7,743 bases of DNA from Chitinispirillaceae bacterium (GCA_016926315.1 JAFGOU010000417.1:1-7743); one strand, 5' to 3'. Counted from the first letter of the stretch, positions 1 to 6,249 are shown. Notes: generated by a model from the letters alone, not told the origin. Program-made: numbers and translations.

Positions 1-635
1 CCTTCTCGCTTCATCAAAACCCCTACCGGGAACCCCTGGTCGTCATCCCTCCCGCTGTTCAGATATCTCCCGGACAGAAAAACAGCATTGATTCGCTCGC
101 CGTGCGCCTCGACAGCCTGACGGTTATTTTTTTGCGTTTTCAGGCATCCGGCAGGGCGCCCTCCTCCGTTAAAAAAAAATGGCTGACCCTGGTGCGGGAA
201 GCGGAAACGCTCCAGAAAACAATCCACGCGAATGAAAAACTGCTGTTTCTGCTCGGTGAACTCTACCGGATAGGCATTTTTTTCGGCGTTCCCGATGCGG
301 CGCAGTCCGCGGAGTTCTACCTCTCCCAATGCATCGGCCTTCCGGGAACCGATTACCGCCCATTCATGCTGCTCGCCTGGCTCTACCTGAGGCGCGGATG
401 TCAATCAAGCGAAAAGACCCGGTACCTGCTCCAGGTGGTCGACCGCAGATTGGGCGATGCCTACTCTCCCTACCTGCATCTTCTGTGGGGACATTACTAT
501 TACTATTGCAGGAGCGACCCTGAAAAAGCCTTCGGCTATTTCATAAGCTACCTGGCTTTCGATCCCGACGACAATGCCGCACGTCGGACCTACCGGGAGA
601 TCAAACGGCAGCTTGGCGCGAAGAACCGCTCGTAA
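1..635 (+). CDS. TPR-like helical-repeat protein, 5' end outside window
   Basis: The reading frame is open from the first complete codon (position 3) to the TAA at 633-635, giving 210 visible residues. A GTG at 102 could serve as a start. However, the 33 codons before it read as ordinary protein (including LVVIPPAVQISPGQ) with no stop, so I treat the gene as continuing left of the window. From about visible residue 84 there are three or so degenerate helix-turn-helix repeats of TPR type: LGELYRIG...AEFYLSQCI, then PFMLLAWLYLRRG, then YLHLLWGHYYYYC followed by PEKAFGYFISYLAFDPDD. The last repeat is the best match, with the alanine/glycine, aromatic and proline positions typical of a TPR. Such repeats act as protein-binding scaffolds; no catalytic motif is visible. 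Its end overlaps the opposing glycosyltransferase gene by 35 bp. The TPR assignment is moderate, and the specific role is unknown. Confidence 0.65.
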   Translation, partial: FSLHQNPYREPLVVIPPAVQISPGQKNSIDSLAVRLDSLTVIFLRFQASGRAPSSVKKKWLTLVREAETLQKTIHANEKLLFLLGELYRIGIFFGVPDAAQSAEFYLSQCIGLPGTDYRPFMLLAWLYLRRGCQSSEKTRYLLQVVDRRLGDAYSPYLHLLWGHYYYYCRSDPEKAFGYFISYLAFDPDDNAARRTYREIKRQLGAKNRS

Positions 636-1749
636 CCTTCAGATACACCTTGGTAATTTTTTCCACCTGCTTTCTGATATCATGGCGCTGCGCACCGCGC
701 AGCGCGGCGGCTTTGCCCATGCGCATCCGCAATCCGGGATCGGCGACCAGCCGCTCCAGGTTTGCAGCAAGCGTCGCGTGATCATGTTCCGGGCAGAGAA
801 ATCCGGTTTCCCCGTTTTTCACCACCATGGGGATGTCACCGTGGAGGGTCCCCACCACCGGCACTCCGGCGACCTGTGCTTCAATCGCCGTCACCGGCGC
901 CCCGCCTTCGGTGTCGCCGTCCGAGGCCGTGACGCTGGGCGACAGGACGATATCCGCAGCGCCGAGAAGTTCGAGATACCGCGCCACCGGAACGGATCCG
1001 TGAAACACGCAACGGTCAAGGATGCCTGCTTTTTTAAGAACCCGTCTGGCCGGGCGGCGATAGCGGCCGTCGCCGATCAGGTCGAAAAAGACGTTAGGAC
1101 GGTTCTTTGCGACCGCGGCGAATGCCGCCGCCGCGTCGAGCGCCCCCTTTTTCTCCCGCCCGAGCCCGGTGAACAGGACCCTCGCCTCCGCGTCATTAGG
1201 CCGCCGCGGCACCGCCCTGATGGCGTCGATCTGCACGCCGATCGGAATGCAGGTGATTTTTGAGAGCGGGCAGCCAAGGGCCGCGAGCCGGCCGGCCATG
1301 AATTCGCCCTCAACGATAAAAGCCGCGCCATACTTGAAAAGCAGCGCATATCTCTTCCGCCACACCTTGCGCCGCGGCAGCTTGCTGATATCGAGGCCGT
1401 AAAATGTGGTCACGAGCGGGATGCGGGAATCAAGTATCGCTAGAATATGCCGCCACGACTCATAGGAAAAATGGCCGTGGATGACATCGGGTTTGAGTTG
1501 CCTGATGATACGGCCGGAGCAGGACGCCCGGTACCGCGCGCGCCACCGCGCGAACAGCATGTCCAGCTCTGCAAACAGCGACCGCTTGTCATACATCGGA
1601 TACACCGGTTCAAACGGAAACTGCTCACGGTTCTCCCGGTACTGGCACACCACCGATGAGCGGCAGGCGGTATTGAACACGATCTGGGAATAAATCCAGT
1701 TTTCAGTGACCGGGAGAAAGGAGTTGGTAAGGTGAAGGACGTGCATCAT
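601..1749 (-). CDS. Glycosyltransferase, GT-B fold, family GT4
   Basis: This 382-residue protein is a normal length for a family GT4 retaining glycosyltransferase, which moves a sugar from a nucleotide-sugar onto a lipid-linked or growing glycan acceptor at the cytoplasmic face. Visible marks are: the N-terminal strand MMHVLHLTN; HGHFSYES (residues 91-98), the usual HxHF acceptor-domain segment; TTFYGLD (114-120); GLGREKKGALDA (195-206), which opens the donor domain; a FDLIGDG strand (222-228); and DTEGGAPVTAIEAQ (279-292), the donor-binding acidic motif. Here the two glutamates (E281, E290) are separated by eight residues instead of the textbook seven, a variant I associate with colanic-acid-type enzymes. 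The start is one of two adjacent ATGs; no purine-rich ribosome site precedes them. It is divergent from the GT2 gene and overlaps the TPR gene tail to tail. Acceptor and donor sugars cannot be read from the sequence. Confidence 0.9.
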   Translation of the reverse strand: MMHVLHLTNSFLPVTENWIYSQIVFNTACRSSVVCQYRENREQFPFEPVYPMYDKRSLFAELDMLFARWRARYRASCSGRIIRQLKPDVIHGHFSYESWRHILAILDSRIPLVTTFYGLDISKLPRRKVWRKRYALLFKYGAAFIVEGEFMAGRLAALGCPLSKITCIPIGVQIDAIRAVPRRPNDAEARVLFTGLGREKKGALDAAAAFAAVAKNRPNVFFDLIGDGRYRRPARRVLKKAGILDRCVFHGSVPVARYLELLGAADIVLSPSVTASDGDTEGGAPVTAIEAQVAGVPVVGTLHGDIPMVVKNGETGFLCPEHDHATLAANLERLVADPGLRMRMGKAAALRGAQRHDIRKQVEKITKVYLKVTSGSSRQAAV

Positions 1750-1754
1750 GATAC

Positions 1755-1764
1755 AGGAAAAATA
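1755..1764 (-). promoter_or_regulatory. 10-mer TATTTTTCCT five bases before the GT4 start
   Basis: Read on the minus strand, TATTTTTCCT ends five bases before the first ATG of the GT4 gene. The same ten bases sit at the same distance before the radical SAM gene at 3728. TATTTT could be a -10 box of a nearly leaderless transcript, which would fit the absence of a Shine-Dalgarno sequence, but I see no good -35 box. The nine-base core also occurs inside the GT4 coding region (about 1464-1472), so a chance match is possible. Confidence 0.25.
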
Positions 1765-1835
1765 GATTTAAGCGCTGGCTTTTGTTACTTTTACAGGGAA
1801 AGCGCCTTACCCATCAAGGACCACGAAAAGCGACC

Positions 1836-2633
1836 ATGCCGAAGGTATCCGTCATCATTCCGACCAGAAATCGTTGCCAAACGCTTGCCCGGGCCATAAA
1901 AAGCGTGGTGGGCCAGGCATACAGGGATTTCGAAATTATCGTCGTGAATGACGGATCAACGGATGAAACGGCCCGATACCTCTCGTTCCTTGACGTTCCC
2001 TCCCTGATCAGTGTGAACCTCGACCGTAGCCAGGGAGGCGGGGGCGCGCGAAACGAGGGGATCAAACGCTCCCGGGGCGATTATATTGCCTTTCTCGACG
2101 ATGACGACGCCTGGGAGCGCTCCAAGCTCACGGAGCAGGTCGCCTTGCTCGAAGCCAAAGCCGCCGGTCTCTGTTACACCGGGAAGCGGGTATTTGACAG
2201 CAAGGGGCGTCTCATCAACTACACCTATAAAAAACCCCGCTTCGGCGATCCATATCGATCGATCATGAATGATAATTTTATCGGCGCAACCTCGTCGGTT
2301 ATGGTGAAAAAACGGTTCGTTGACCTGGTCAAAGGGTTTGATCCCGACCTCCGGGCCTTGCAGGATTGGGATTTCTACATTCGCCTCATAAAAAACGGGT
2401 GCACCCTTGCAGGGATCGACAAACCGCTGGTCGATTACTACTTCATGAATAAGGCGAAAAACGTCTCCTTCAACGCAGGGAACCATCTGGATGCGGCGCA
2501 AAGGATGAAGAAAAAATACGCAGGCGATCCGGCCTGGGGTCTGCTGAACAGGTCCCTGACCGCGGTTACGGTCAAAAAGGCGCTCAAGTCATGGGGGTTT
2601 TTAAAAGGCCTTGTGGAGCGGAAACGAAGATAG
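1836..2633 (+). CDS. Glycosyltransferase, GT-A fold, family GT2
   Basis: I place the start at the ATG at 1836 (265 residues), because family GT2 proteins typically begin with a short lead into the first strand, here MPKVSVIIPTRNR. The frame stays open back to a TTG at 1782, but those 18 extra codons look like leader. AAGGA at 1816-1820 is 15 bases from this ATG, rather far, and a GAAAAG at 1825-1830 is closer. The protein shows VNDGSTD (residues 38-44) for nucleotide binding, the ARNEGI segment (71-76), the metal-binding acidic run FLDDDD (86-91), and QDWDFYIR (176-183), which should supply the catalytic base aspartate. It lacks membrane segments, so it is a cytoplasmic inverting transferase. 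It probably extends the same surface glycan as the divergent GT4. Its 3' end faces the first radical SAM gene with a 39-bp gap. Confidence 0.9.
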   Translation: MPKVSVIIPTRNRCQTLARAIKSVVGQAYRDFEIIVVNDGSTDETARYLSFLDVPSLISVNLDRSQGGGGARNEGIKRSRGDYIAFLDDDDAWERSKLTEQVALLEAKAAGLCYTGKRVFDSKGRLINYTYKKPRFGDPYRSIMNDNFIGATSSVMVKKRFVDLVKGFDPDLRALQDWDFYIRLIKNGCTLAGIDKPLVDYYFMNKAKNVSFNAGNHLDAAQRMKKKYAGDPAWGLLNRSLTAVTVKKALKSWGFLKGLVERKRR

Positions 2634-2661
2634 CCCGCTCATCGAATACTCCCGACGTTGA

Positions 2662-2673
2662 ACCGCCGGCGGT
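2662..2673. repeat. 12-bp palindrome between convergent genes
   Basis: ACCGCCGGCGGT reads the same on both strands. It lies in the 39-bp gap between the ends of the GT2 gene and the first radical SAM gene, touching the latter's stop codon. It could fold into a small GC-rich hairpin on either transcript. There is no adjoining T tract, so its use as a terminator is doubtful. Confidence 0.4.
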
Positions 2674-3728
2674 CATTGATTTTCAACATGATGGCATCCG
2701 AGGCAGAAATCAGGCGGTGCATTACGGATCGCCCTTTTCCTGAACCACTGCGATTTGTCGCTGTTGATCGCGGCGAGGAGTCCCTCTTCGAAAACATTGC
2801 CGAAGTGCAATTCCTTGGGGAACGGTTTCGCACAACAGGGAACGAGATACCCGTCCCAGCTTATTGAAAAATTTTTCCATGGATAGGGGCAGGTAGCAAA
2901 CCTGTTTTTCTTTGTCATATTCGGATAGACAAGCGCAATGCCATGATGGGAGGCCAGGCGGCGCGCTTCCCGGAGTTCCCCCGTAAATGCATCAGAGGAG
3001 TAAAAGGAATAATCGGCTTTGAGGGGAGCGTGTGAAACCAGGTTCAGGCTGTTGAAGTATACCTCGCTGATCCCGTGCGTATGAGCAAAGAGCACCACGC
3101 TTTTCATGTCGGTATAGTTTTTCTCGAAGACCACCATGTTGAGCTTTACCTCAACCTTTTCCCTCCGGCTGATTTTCATGATTCCCGAAACGGTTTCCTC
3201 AAAAAGCAGGAAATCGGCATTTTTCCGGATCATTGCAAAGGTATCGGCAACGCCATCGATGGAAATCTGAAGGGTTGCGATCATCGGCGCGATTGTTTCA
3301 AAAAGGGGCAGGGTATTTTCCGCCTGGGCATTGGTGGAGATGAAGAGCAGAATACCGCTGTTTATTCCATGGATATAGTTGACAAGGTCGACCAGATAGG
3401 GGTAGAGAAACGGTTCGCCCAGTCCGGTCAGTGCAATTTTGTCAAGGTATACGCCGGCTTCGTCCAAAATCGCCTTTGCCTTGACTATGTCCATGTTCCC
3501 ACGGTTCATGTCCCGGCCAAAACGGTGCTCCCTGGCGCAGGTTACGCAATGGAGCTGGCAATAGTTGGTGATTTCCAGCATCAGAGCGTTGGGGTAGGGT
3601 AGAATAAGGCTCCGTCGCCTGGCGTGCAGCAGAAGCCTTGCATGGTTGGCGAGATAACGGATGCCGTCGATTCCGAGAGGAATACGGGATAATCGACGGA
3701 TGATCTGACGGAGGTGCCGGCCTTTCAT
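2673..3728 (-). CDS. Radical SAM protein with SPASM-type C-terminal domain (1 of 3)
   Basis: This 351-residue protein carries the cluster motif C57-x3-C61-x2-C64 (in TNYCQLHCVTCAR), which binds the 4Fe-4S cluster used to cleave S-adenosylmethionine into a radical. TGLGEP (101-106) is the SAM-binding GxGEP motif. LQISIDG (153-159) is a later barrel strand often seen in SPASM enzymes. The C-terminal part has C280-x12-G293-x4-C298-C299 and then C342-x2-C345 six residues before the end. That is the short PF13186-like SPASM pattern, which should hold an auxiliary iron-sulfur cluster. A basic N-terminal helix region (about 1-45) precedes the barrel. An in-frame TAG lies just upstream of the ATG, so the start is well bounded, though no Shine-Dalgarno is visible. 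The gene is divergent from the other two radical SAM genes. The substrate is unknown; peptide, sugar and small-molecule substrates all occur in this superfamily. Confidence 0.9.
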   Translation of the reverse strand: MKGRHLRQIIRRLSRIPLGIDGIRYLANHARLLLHARRRSLILPYPNALMLEITNYCQLHCVTCAREHRFGRDMNRGNMDIVKAKAILDEAGVYLDKIALTGLGEPFLYPYLVDLVNYIHGINSGILLFISTNAQAENTLPLFETIAPMIATLQISIDGVADTFAMIRKNADFLLFEETVSGIMKISRREKVEVKLNMVVFEKNYTDMKSVVLFAHTHGISEVYFNSLNLVSHAPLKADYSFYSSDAFTGELREARRLASHHGIALVYPNMTKKNRFATCPYPWKNFSISWDGYLVPCCAKPFPKELHFGNVFEEGLLAAINSDKSQWFRKRAIRNAPPDFCLGCHHVENQ

Positions 3729-3733
3729 GCGAA

Positions 3734-3743
3734 AGGAAAAATA
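3734..3743 (-). promoter_or_regulatory. 10-mer TATTTTTCCT five bases before the radical SAM start
   Basis: This is the same ten-base string, at the same five-base distance from the ATG, as ahead of the GT4 gene. It may be a -10-like element for a very short leader, or a shared translation or regulator signal. No matching -35 box is obvious about 17 bases upstream. Confidence 0.25.
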
Positions 3744-3922
3744 CTAGGCGCACCCGGCCTTCGATCCGGATTTCTTGCTTGAACGCCATTTTCAACATAT
3801 TTTTATTCATGAGGATAGAGTAGACAGCAGGCTACACCGGTCCTGCGCCGGAAACGTGATATCGATGCCGCTCCCGTCTCAAGACAGGTAAGGGAACCTT
3901 GAACAAGAAACCTTTCAGTACC

Positions 3923-3942
3923 CGGGTCACCTATCAGACCCG
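3923..3942. repeat. Inverted repeat in the divergent gap before the second radical SAM gene
   Basis: CGGGTC at 3923-3928 and GACCCG at 3937-3942 are perfect complements around an eight-base loop, 25 bases before the ATG of the second radical SAM gene. A separate eight-base palindrome, GCCCGGGC, lies at 3959-3966 directly before that ATG. Either could be an operator half-site pair or an mRNA hairpin affecting translation. The rest of the 239-bp divergent gap (3729-3967) shows no coding sequence and no consensus promoter I would defend. Confidence 0.35.
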
Positions 3943-3967
3943 CCATTGCAAGTGACGCGCCCGGGCA

Positions 3968-4891
3968 ATGGTTCCTTTCCTTAAATCCCGTCGCTGCTAT
4001 GCGAATTGGTTCCTTTCCGAATTCTGCAACTATCGCTGCTTTTATTGCACGAACCACCATGTCGTTCGACCGACCGAAAAATGGGACACGGACAAGGTCC
4101 TGCAAACGCTCGCAGCTACGGGACAGAAGTGGTGCCTTGGGTTCACCGGCGGTGAACCTTTCGCGTATCCGGAATTTCTTTCGATATGCAAAAGGGCGGT
4201 TCAGGAGGATTTTTTACTCTATATCGCCACCAATCTCAGTCCAGAGCGCCCGGTCAACGAGTTCATAGATGATATCGATCCTGGAATGATCGAAAACCTG
4301 GCCATCGCGCTTCATATCGTTGAACGGGAAAAACACCTCGGCGTCCATTCCTTTCTCCGCCTTGTTGATAAGCTTCGAAAGAGAAATTTTCCTTTTGAGG
4401 TGCAGTATGTCATGCATCCGATCCTTTTTTCCCGGTTTGAAACCGATCTCTCGTTTTTCGCGCGAGAGGGTATATCCCTCATACCCAAACCCTTTCAGGG
4501 GGAATATGCAGGAAAACTGTATCCGGATTCATACCGTATGGCGGAACAGGAAATTATTCTCAAGGCTGACCCGGATGCTTTCCGGCGGGGTTTTTATTAT
4601 GCACGCGGTATCCCGTGCAATGCCGGCCGCTACCTGGTCCACATCGAAAAGGACGGGACCATCTACCGCTGCGTCAGCGAAAAAACAGTTCTCGGCTCCT
4701 GCACGACCTCGTTGGAGCTTTTTACCGAGGCGCGTCCCTGCAAGGCGCCGTTCTGTCCGTGCTTCGGCTGGGACCTTATCGCGGATGAGTCGGTTAAGGC
4801 TGCCTTGCGAAAAAGGCTGAGCAACAAGGCGCCCTTGTGGATACAGGCCCGTCGCTACCTTGGTGCATGGAAGAGACGGATACGGTCATGA
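3968..4891 (+). CDS. Radical SAM protein with partial SPASM/Twitch-like C-terminus (2 of 3)
   Basis: This 307-residue protein shows C20-x3-C24-x2-C27 (in SEFCNYRCFYC) and the SAM-binding motif FTGGEPF (59-65), so it should be an active radical SAM enzyme. The motif sits very near the N-terminus, with no leading domain. The C-terminal part has C217-x12-G230-x4-C235, matching the first half of a SPASM domain. It then has C245, C258, C263 and C265 in place of the usual CxxC ending, so the auxiliary cluster may be bound differently. The tail (about 275-307) is strongly basic. An in-frame TGA at 3953-3955 limits the start, and the ATG at 3968 is the only start codon before the cysteine motif. No Shine-Dalgarno is visible, and the ATG follows a GC-rich palindrome. 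The next radical SAM gene begins 34 bp downstream, suggesting one operon. The substrate is unknown. Confidence 0.88.
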   Translation: MVPFLKSRRCYANWFLSEFCNYRCFYCTNHHVVRPTEKWDTDKVLQTLAATGQKWCLGFTGGEPFAYPEFLSICKRAVQEDFLLYIATNLSPERPVNEFIDDIDPGMIENLAIALHIVEREKHLGVHSFLRLVDKLRKRNFPFEVQYVMHPILFSRFETDLSFFAREGISLIPKPFQGEYAGKLYPDSYRMAEQEIILKADPDAFRRGFYYARGIPCNAGRYLVHIEKDGTIYRCVSEKTVLGSCTTSLELFTEARPCKAPFCPCFGWDLIADESVKAALRKRLSNKAPLWIQARRYLGAWKRRIRS

Positions 4892-4914
4892 TGCAGAAGG
4901 CGTCGAAACAGCAT

Positions 4915-4920
4915 AAGGGG
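4915..4920 (+). promoter_or_regulatory. Ribosome binding site AAGGGG for the third radical SAM gene
   Basis: AAGGGG lies five bases before the ATG at 4926 and overlaps an in-frame TAA at 4914-4916. The frame cannot extend further left, and the start is well supported. Confidence 0.65.
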
Positions 4921-4925
4921 CATAC

Positions 4926-6026
4926 ATGCGTCCGGTAGAGCTGCGGATGGACATCACCAATGCCTGTAATCTCAGGTGCATCATGTGCCATCTTCCGTAT
5001 GAACAGCAGAAGCCTCACCTGGTGACCGCACCGGAATTCAAGCGCATCACCAAAGGAATCCTGGATAAGACAAGTATCCTGTACCTCTCCTGGGCAACCG
5101 AACCGTTGCTCAATCCGCATCTCCCTGAGATTCTTCAGGAGATAAAAAAGGCGGCGATACCCTGCGTTACCATGGTAACCAACCTTACCATGTTACCGGA
5201 TAATCTTGCTGATGCTATCCATCTGATTCACCGGTTACATGTTTCTATAGATAGCGCCGACCCTGAGGTGTATGCGGCAATCCGCCAAAGAGATTGCCTG
5301 GGAGAGGTCATTGCTCATGTACGAAAGATCCAGGAATTGAAAAAAGTGAGAAGAAAAAAATACCCGCATATCGCTATTAATGCGGTAGTGTTAAGGATGA
5401 ATATCGATACAATAAAACCGCTGATCGACTTGACCGTCTCGCTTGGGGTCAATGAGCTGAACCTTTCGTATGTCAGCGTTCCTGAACGGTATCAAGTGGA
5501 AACCCTGCAACAAAAATTGAATGGCCTGCCCCCGGATTTCAACCTGAAAAACCAGGTCATCACCCCCAATGATCCGGGTGCGCGATCGGCATTGAGGGAA
5601 GCCATTCGATATGCCGGGTCGAAAGGCGTTCTGGTTACCATTGCCGGCAGGTTTATGATTCTTGGCCAAGGCACGCTGCATCAAACCGCAAGCAGGATAT
5701 CCTATGTTGTACGAAAAGGGGTACGGTTTCCGCCGTTGGCTTTGTGGCAACTGGCCCTGGCCTATATCGGAAGTCTGTCGTTGATGCGAAAGGCATATTG
5801 CACTTTTCCCTTTCGGCAGTTGGTTCTTACCGCCGATGGATTGGTACTGCCCTGTTGCGTCTGGGATGATAATGAAAAGATGGGCGATATCAGGCAGGCG
5901 ACATTACAGGAGATCTGGAGGGGGGAGGCGTATGCCCGATTGCGGAAAAGGATGCTTGATGGCGATATCCCGCCTCGGTGTCGGGCCTGTACGAGGGTAC
6001 ATTCCAAAAAAAGGCATGGGATTTAA
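4926..6026 (+). CDS. Radical SAM protein with SPASM-type C-terminal domain (3 of 3)
   Basis: This 366-residue protein begins almost directly with the barrel: MDITNACNLRCIMCH holds C14-x3-C18-x2-C21 for the SAM-cleaving 4Fe-4S cluster. In place of the GGEP motif it reads LSWATEPLLNP (residues 54-64); the E59-P60 pair is kept but both glycines are lost. LHVSIDS (104-110) matches the strand often seen in SPASM enzymes. A long middle insert (about 185-290) contains a hydrophobic stretch around PLALWQLALAYIG (270-282). It then has C292-x12-G305-x4-C310-C311, the IRQATLQEIWRG segment (322-333) typical just after a SPASM CC, and C352-x2-C355 near the end. It probably shares a transcript with the gene 34 bp upstream. 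Its base composition looks less GC-rich than the glycosyltransferases to the left. The substrate is unknown. Confidence 0.9.
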   Translation: MRPVELRMDITNACNLRCIMCHLPYEQQKPHLVTAPEFKRITKGILDKTSILYLSWATEPLLNPHLPEILQEIKKAAIPCVTMVTNLTMLPDNLADAIHLIHRLHVSIDSADPEVYAAIRQRDCLGEVIAHVRKIQELKKVRRKKYPHIAINAVVLRMNIDTIKPLIDLTVSLGVNELNLSYVSVPERYQVETLQQKLNGLPPDFNLKNQVITPNDPGARSALREAIRYAGSKGVLVTIAGRFMILGQGTLHQTASRISYVVRKGVRFPPLALWQLALAYIGSLSLMRKAYCTFPFRQLVLTADGLVLPCCVWDDNEKMGDIRQATLQEIWRGEAYARLRKRMLDGDIPPRCRACTRVHSKKRHGI

Positions 6027-6109
6027 GAACGGGTGGGTGCATGGCAGGTCACTCCTGGCGGTTGTTTCCGCAGGAAAAAATGCCCGATACCACTATCTTT
6101 TCAAAGTAT

Positions 6110-6124
6110 CGCGCCATTGGCGCG
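6110..6124. terminator. GC-rich hairpin after the radical SAM operon
   Basis: CGCGCC and GGCGCG form a perfect six-pair stem around ATT, about 84 bases after the stop at 6024-6026. The following bases (TTGGGTTTTC) contain only a weak T run. It could end the radical SAM transcript, but it is not a classic intrinsic terminator. Confidence 0.35.
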
Positions 6125-6125
6125 T

Positions 6126-6155
6126 TGGGTTTTCAAGCGAAGTAGTGAAAACCCA
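6126..6155. repeat. 9-bp inverted repeat (TGGGTTTTC / GAAAACCCA)
   Basis: TGGGTTTTC at 6126-6134 pairs perfectly with GAAAACCCA at 6147-6155 across a 12-base loop. It starts two bases after the previous hairpin. Neither side has a T tract beyond the stem. It may be a second part of a termination region, an operator for the downstream citrate synthase gene, or an mRNA-stabilising hairpin. The surrounding non-coding stretch (6027-6249) contains no credible coding frame and no clear consensus promoter. Confidence 0.45.
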
Positions 6156-6239
6156 GTAGATTCTCCTGCAATCCGATAAAACGAATTTTTCCCTGTCCAT
6201 ATGTTATTTTTTTGGATATTGGCGGCAATCCCGTACCCC

Positions 6240-6245
6240 AAGGAG
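6240..6245 (+). promoter_or_regulatory. Ribosome binding site AAGGAG for citrate synthase
   Basis: AAGGAG is an exact core Shine-Dalgarno sequence four bases before the ATG at 6250. It is the strongest site in the window and fixes the start. Confidence 0.8.
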
Positions 6246-6249
6246 CGGT

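Noticed and set aside
574..1263. A 229-codon plus-strand open frame
   Set aside because: It lies almost wholly antisense to the GT4 gene, is rich in R, H, P and G as expected of a GC-rich shadow, and has no recognisable motif.
1782..1835. An extended TTG start for the GT2 protein adding 18 residues
   Set aside because: The added residues are not typical of the family, and the ATG at 1836 places the first strand exactly where GT2 proteins normally begin.
1956..2501. A 181-codon minus-strand open frame
   Set aside because: It is antisense to the GT2 gene, whose motifs are unambiguous.
3075..3602. A 175-codon plus-strand open frame
   Set aside because: It is antisense to the first radical SAM gene, and its composition (many H, G, F) is that of a reverse-strand shadow.
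3442..3810. A 122-codon minus-strand frame beginning MNKNMLKMAFKQEIRIEG upstream of the first radical SAM gene, considered as a leader or precursor peptide
   Set aside because: It has no Shine-Dalgarno, and most of it lies out of frame inside the radical SAM gene with arginine/proline/serine-rich shadow composition. Only its first 27 or so codons are outside that gene.
3729..3967. A RiPP precursor peptide for the SPASM enzymes
   Set aside because: I looked for a short Cys-, Gly- or Tyr-rich frame with a ribosome site in this gap and in 6027-6249 and found none worth calling. A precursor could still lie outside the window.
4888..4938. A 16-codon frame (ATG overlapping the stop of the second radical SAM gene) considered as a coupled small peptide
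   Set aside because: It has no convincing ribosome site, runs into the third radical SAM start, and is too short to support without comparison to relatives.
6171..6249. A sigma-70 promoter for citrate synthase
   Set aside because: AT-rich candidates such as TATGTT (6200-6205) and GATATT (6215-6220) lack a matching -35 box at 16-18 bases.
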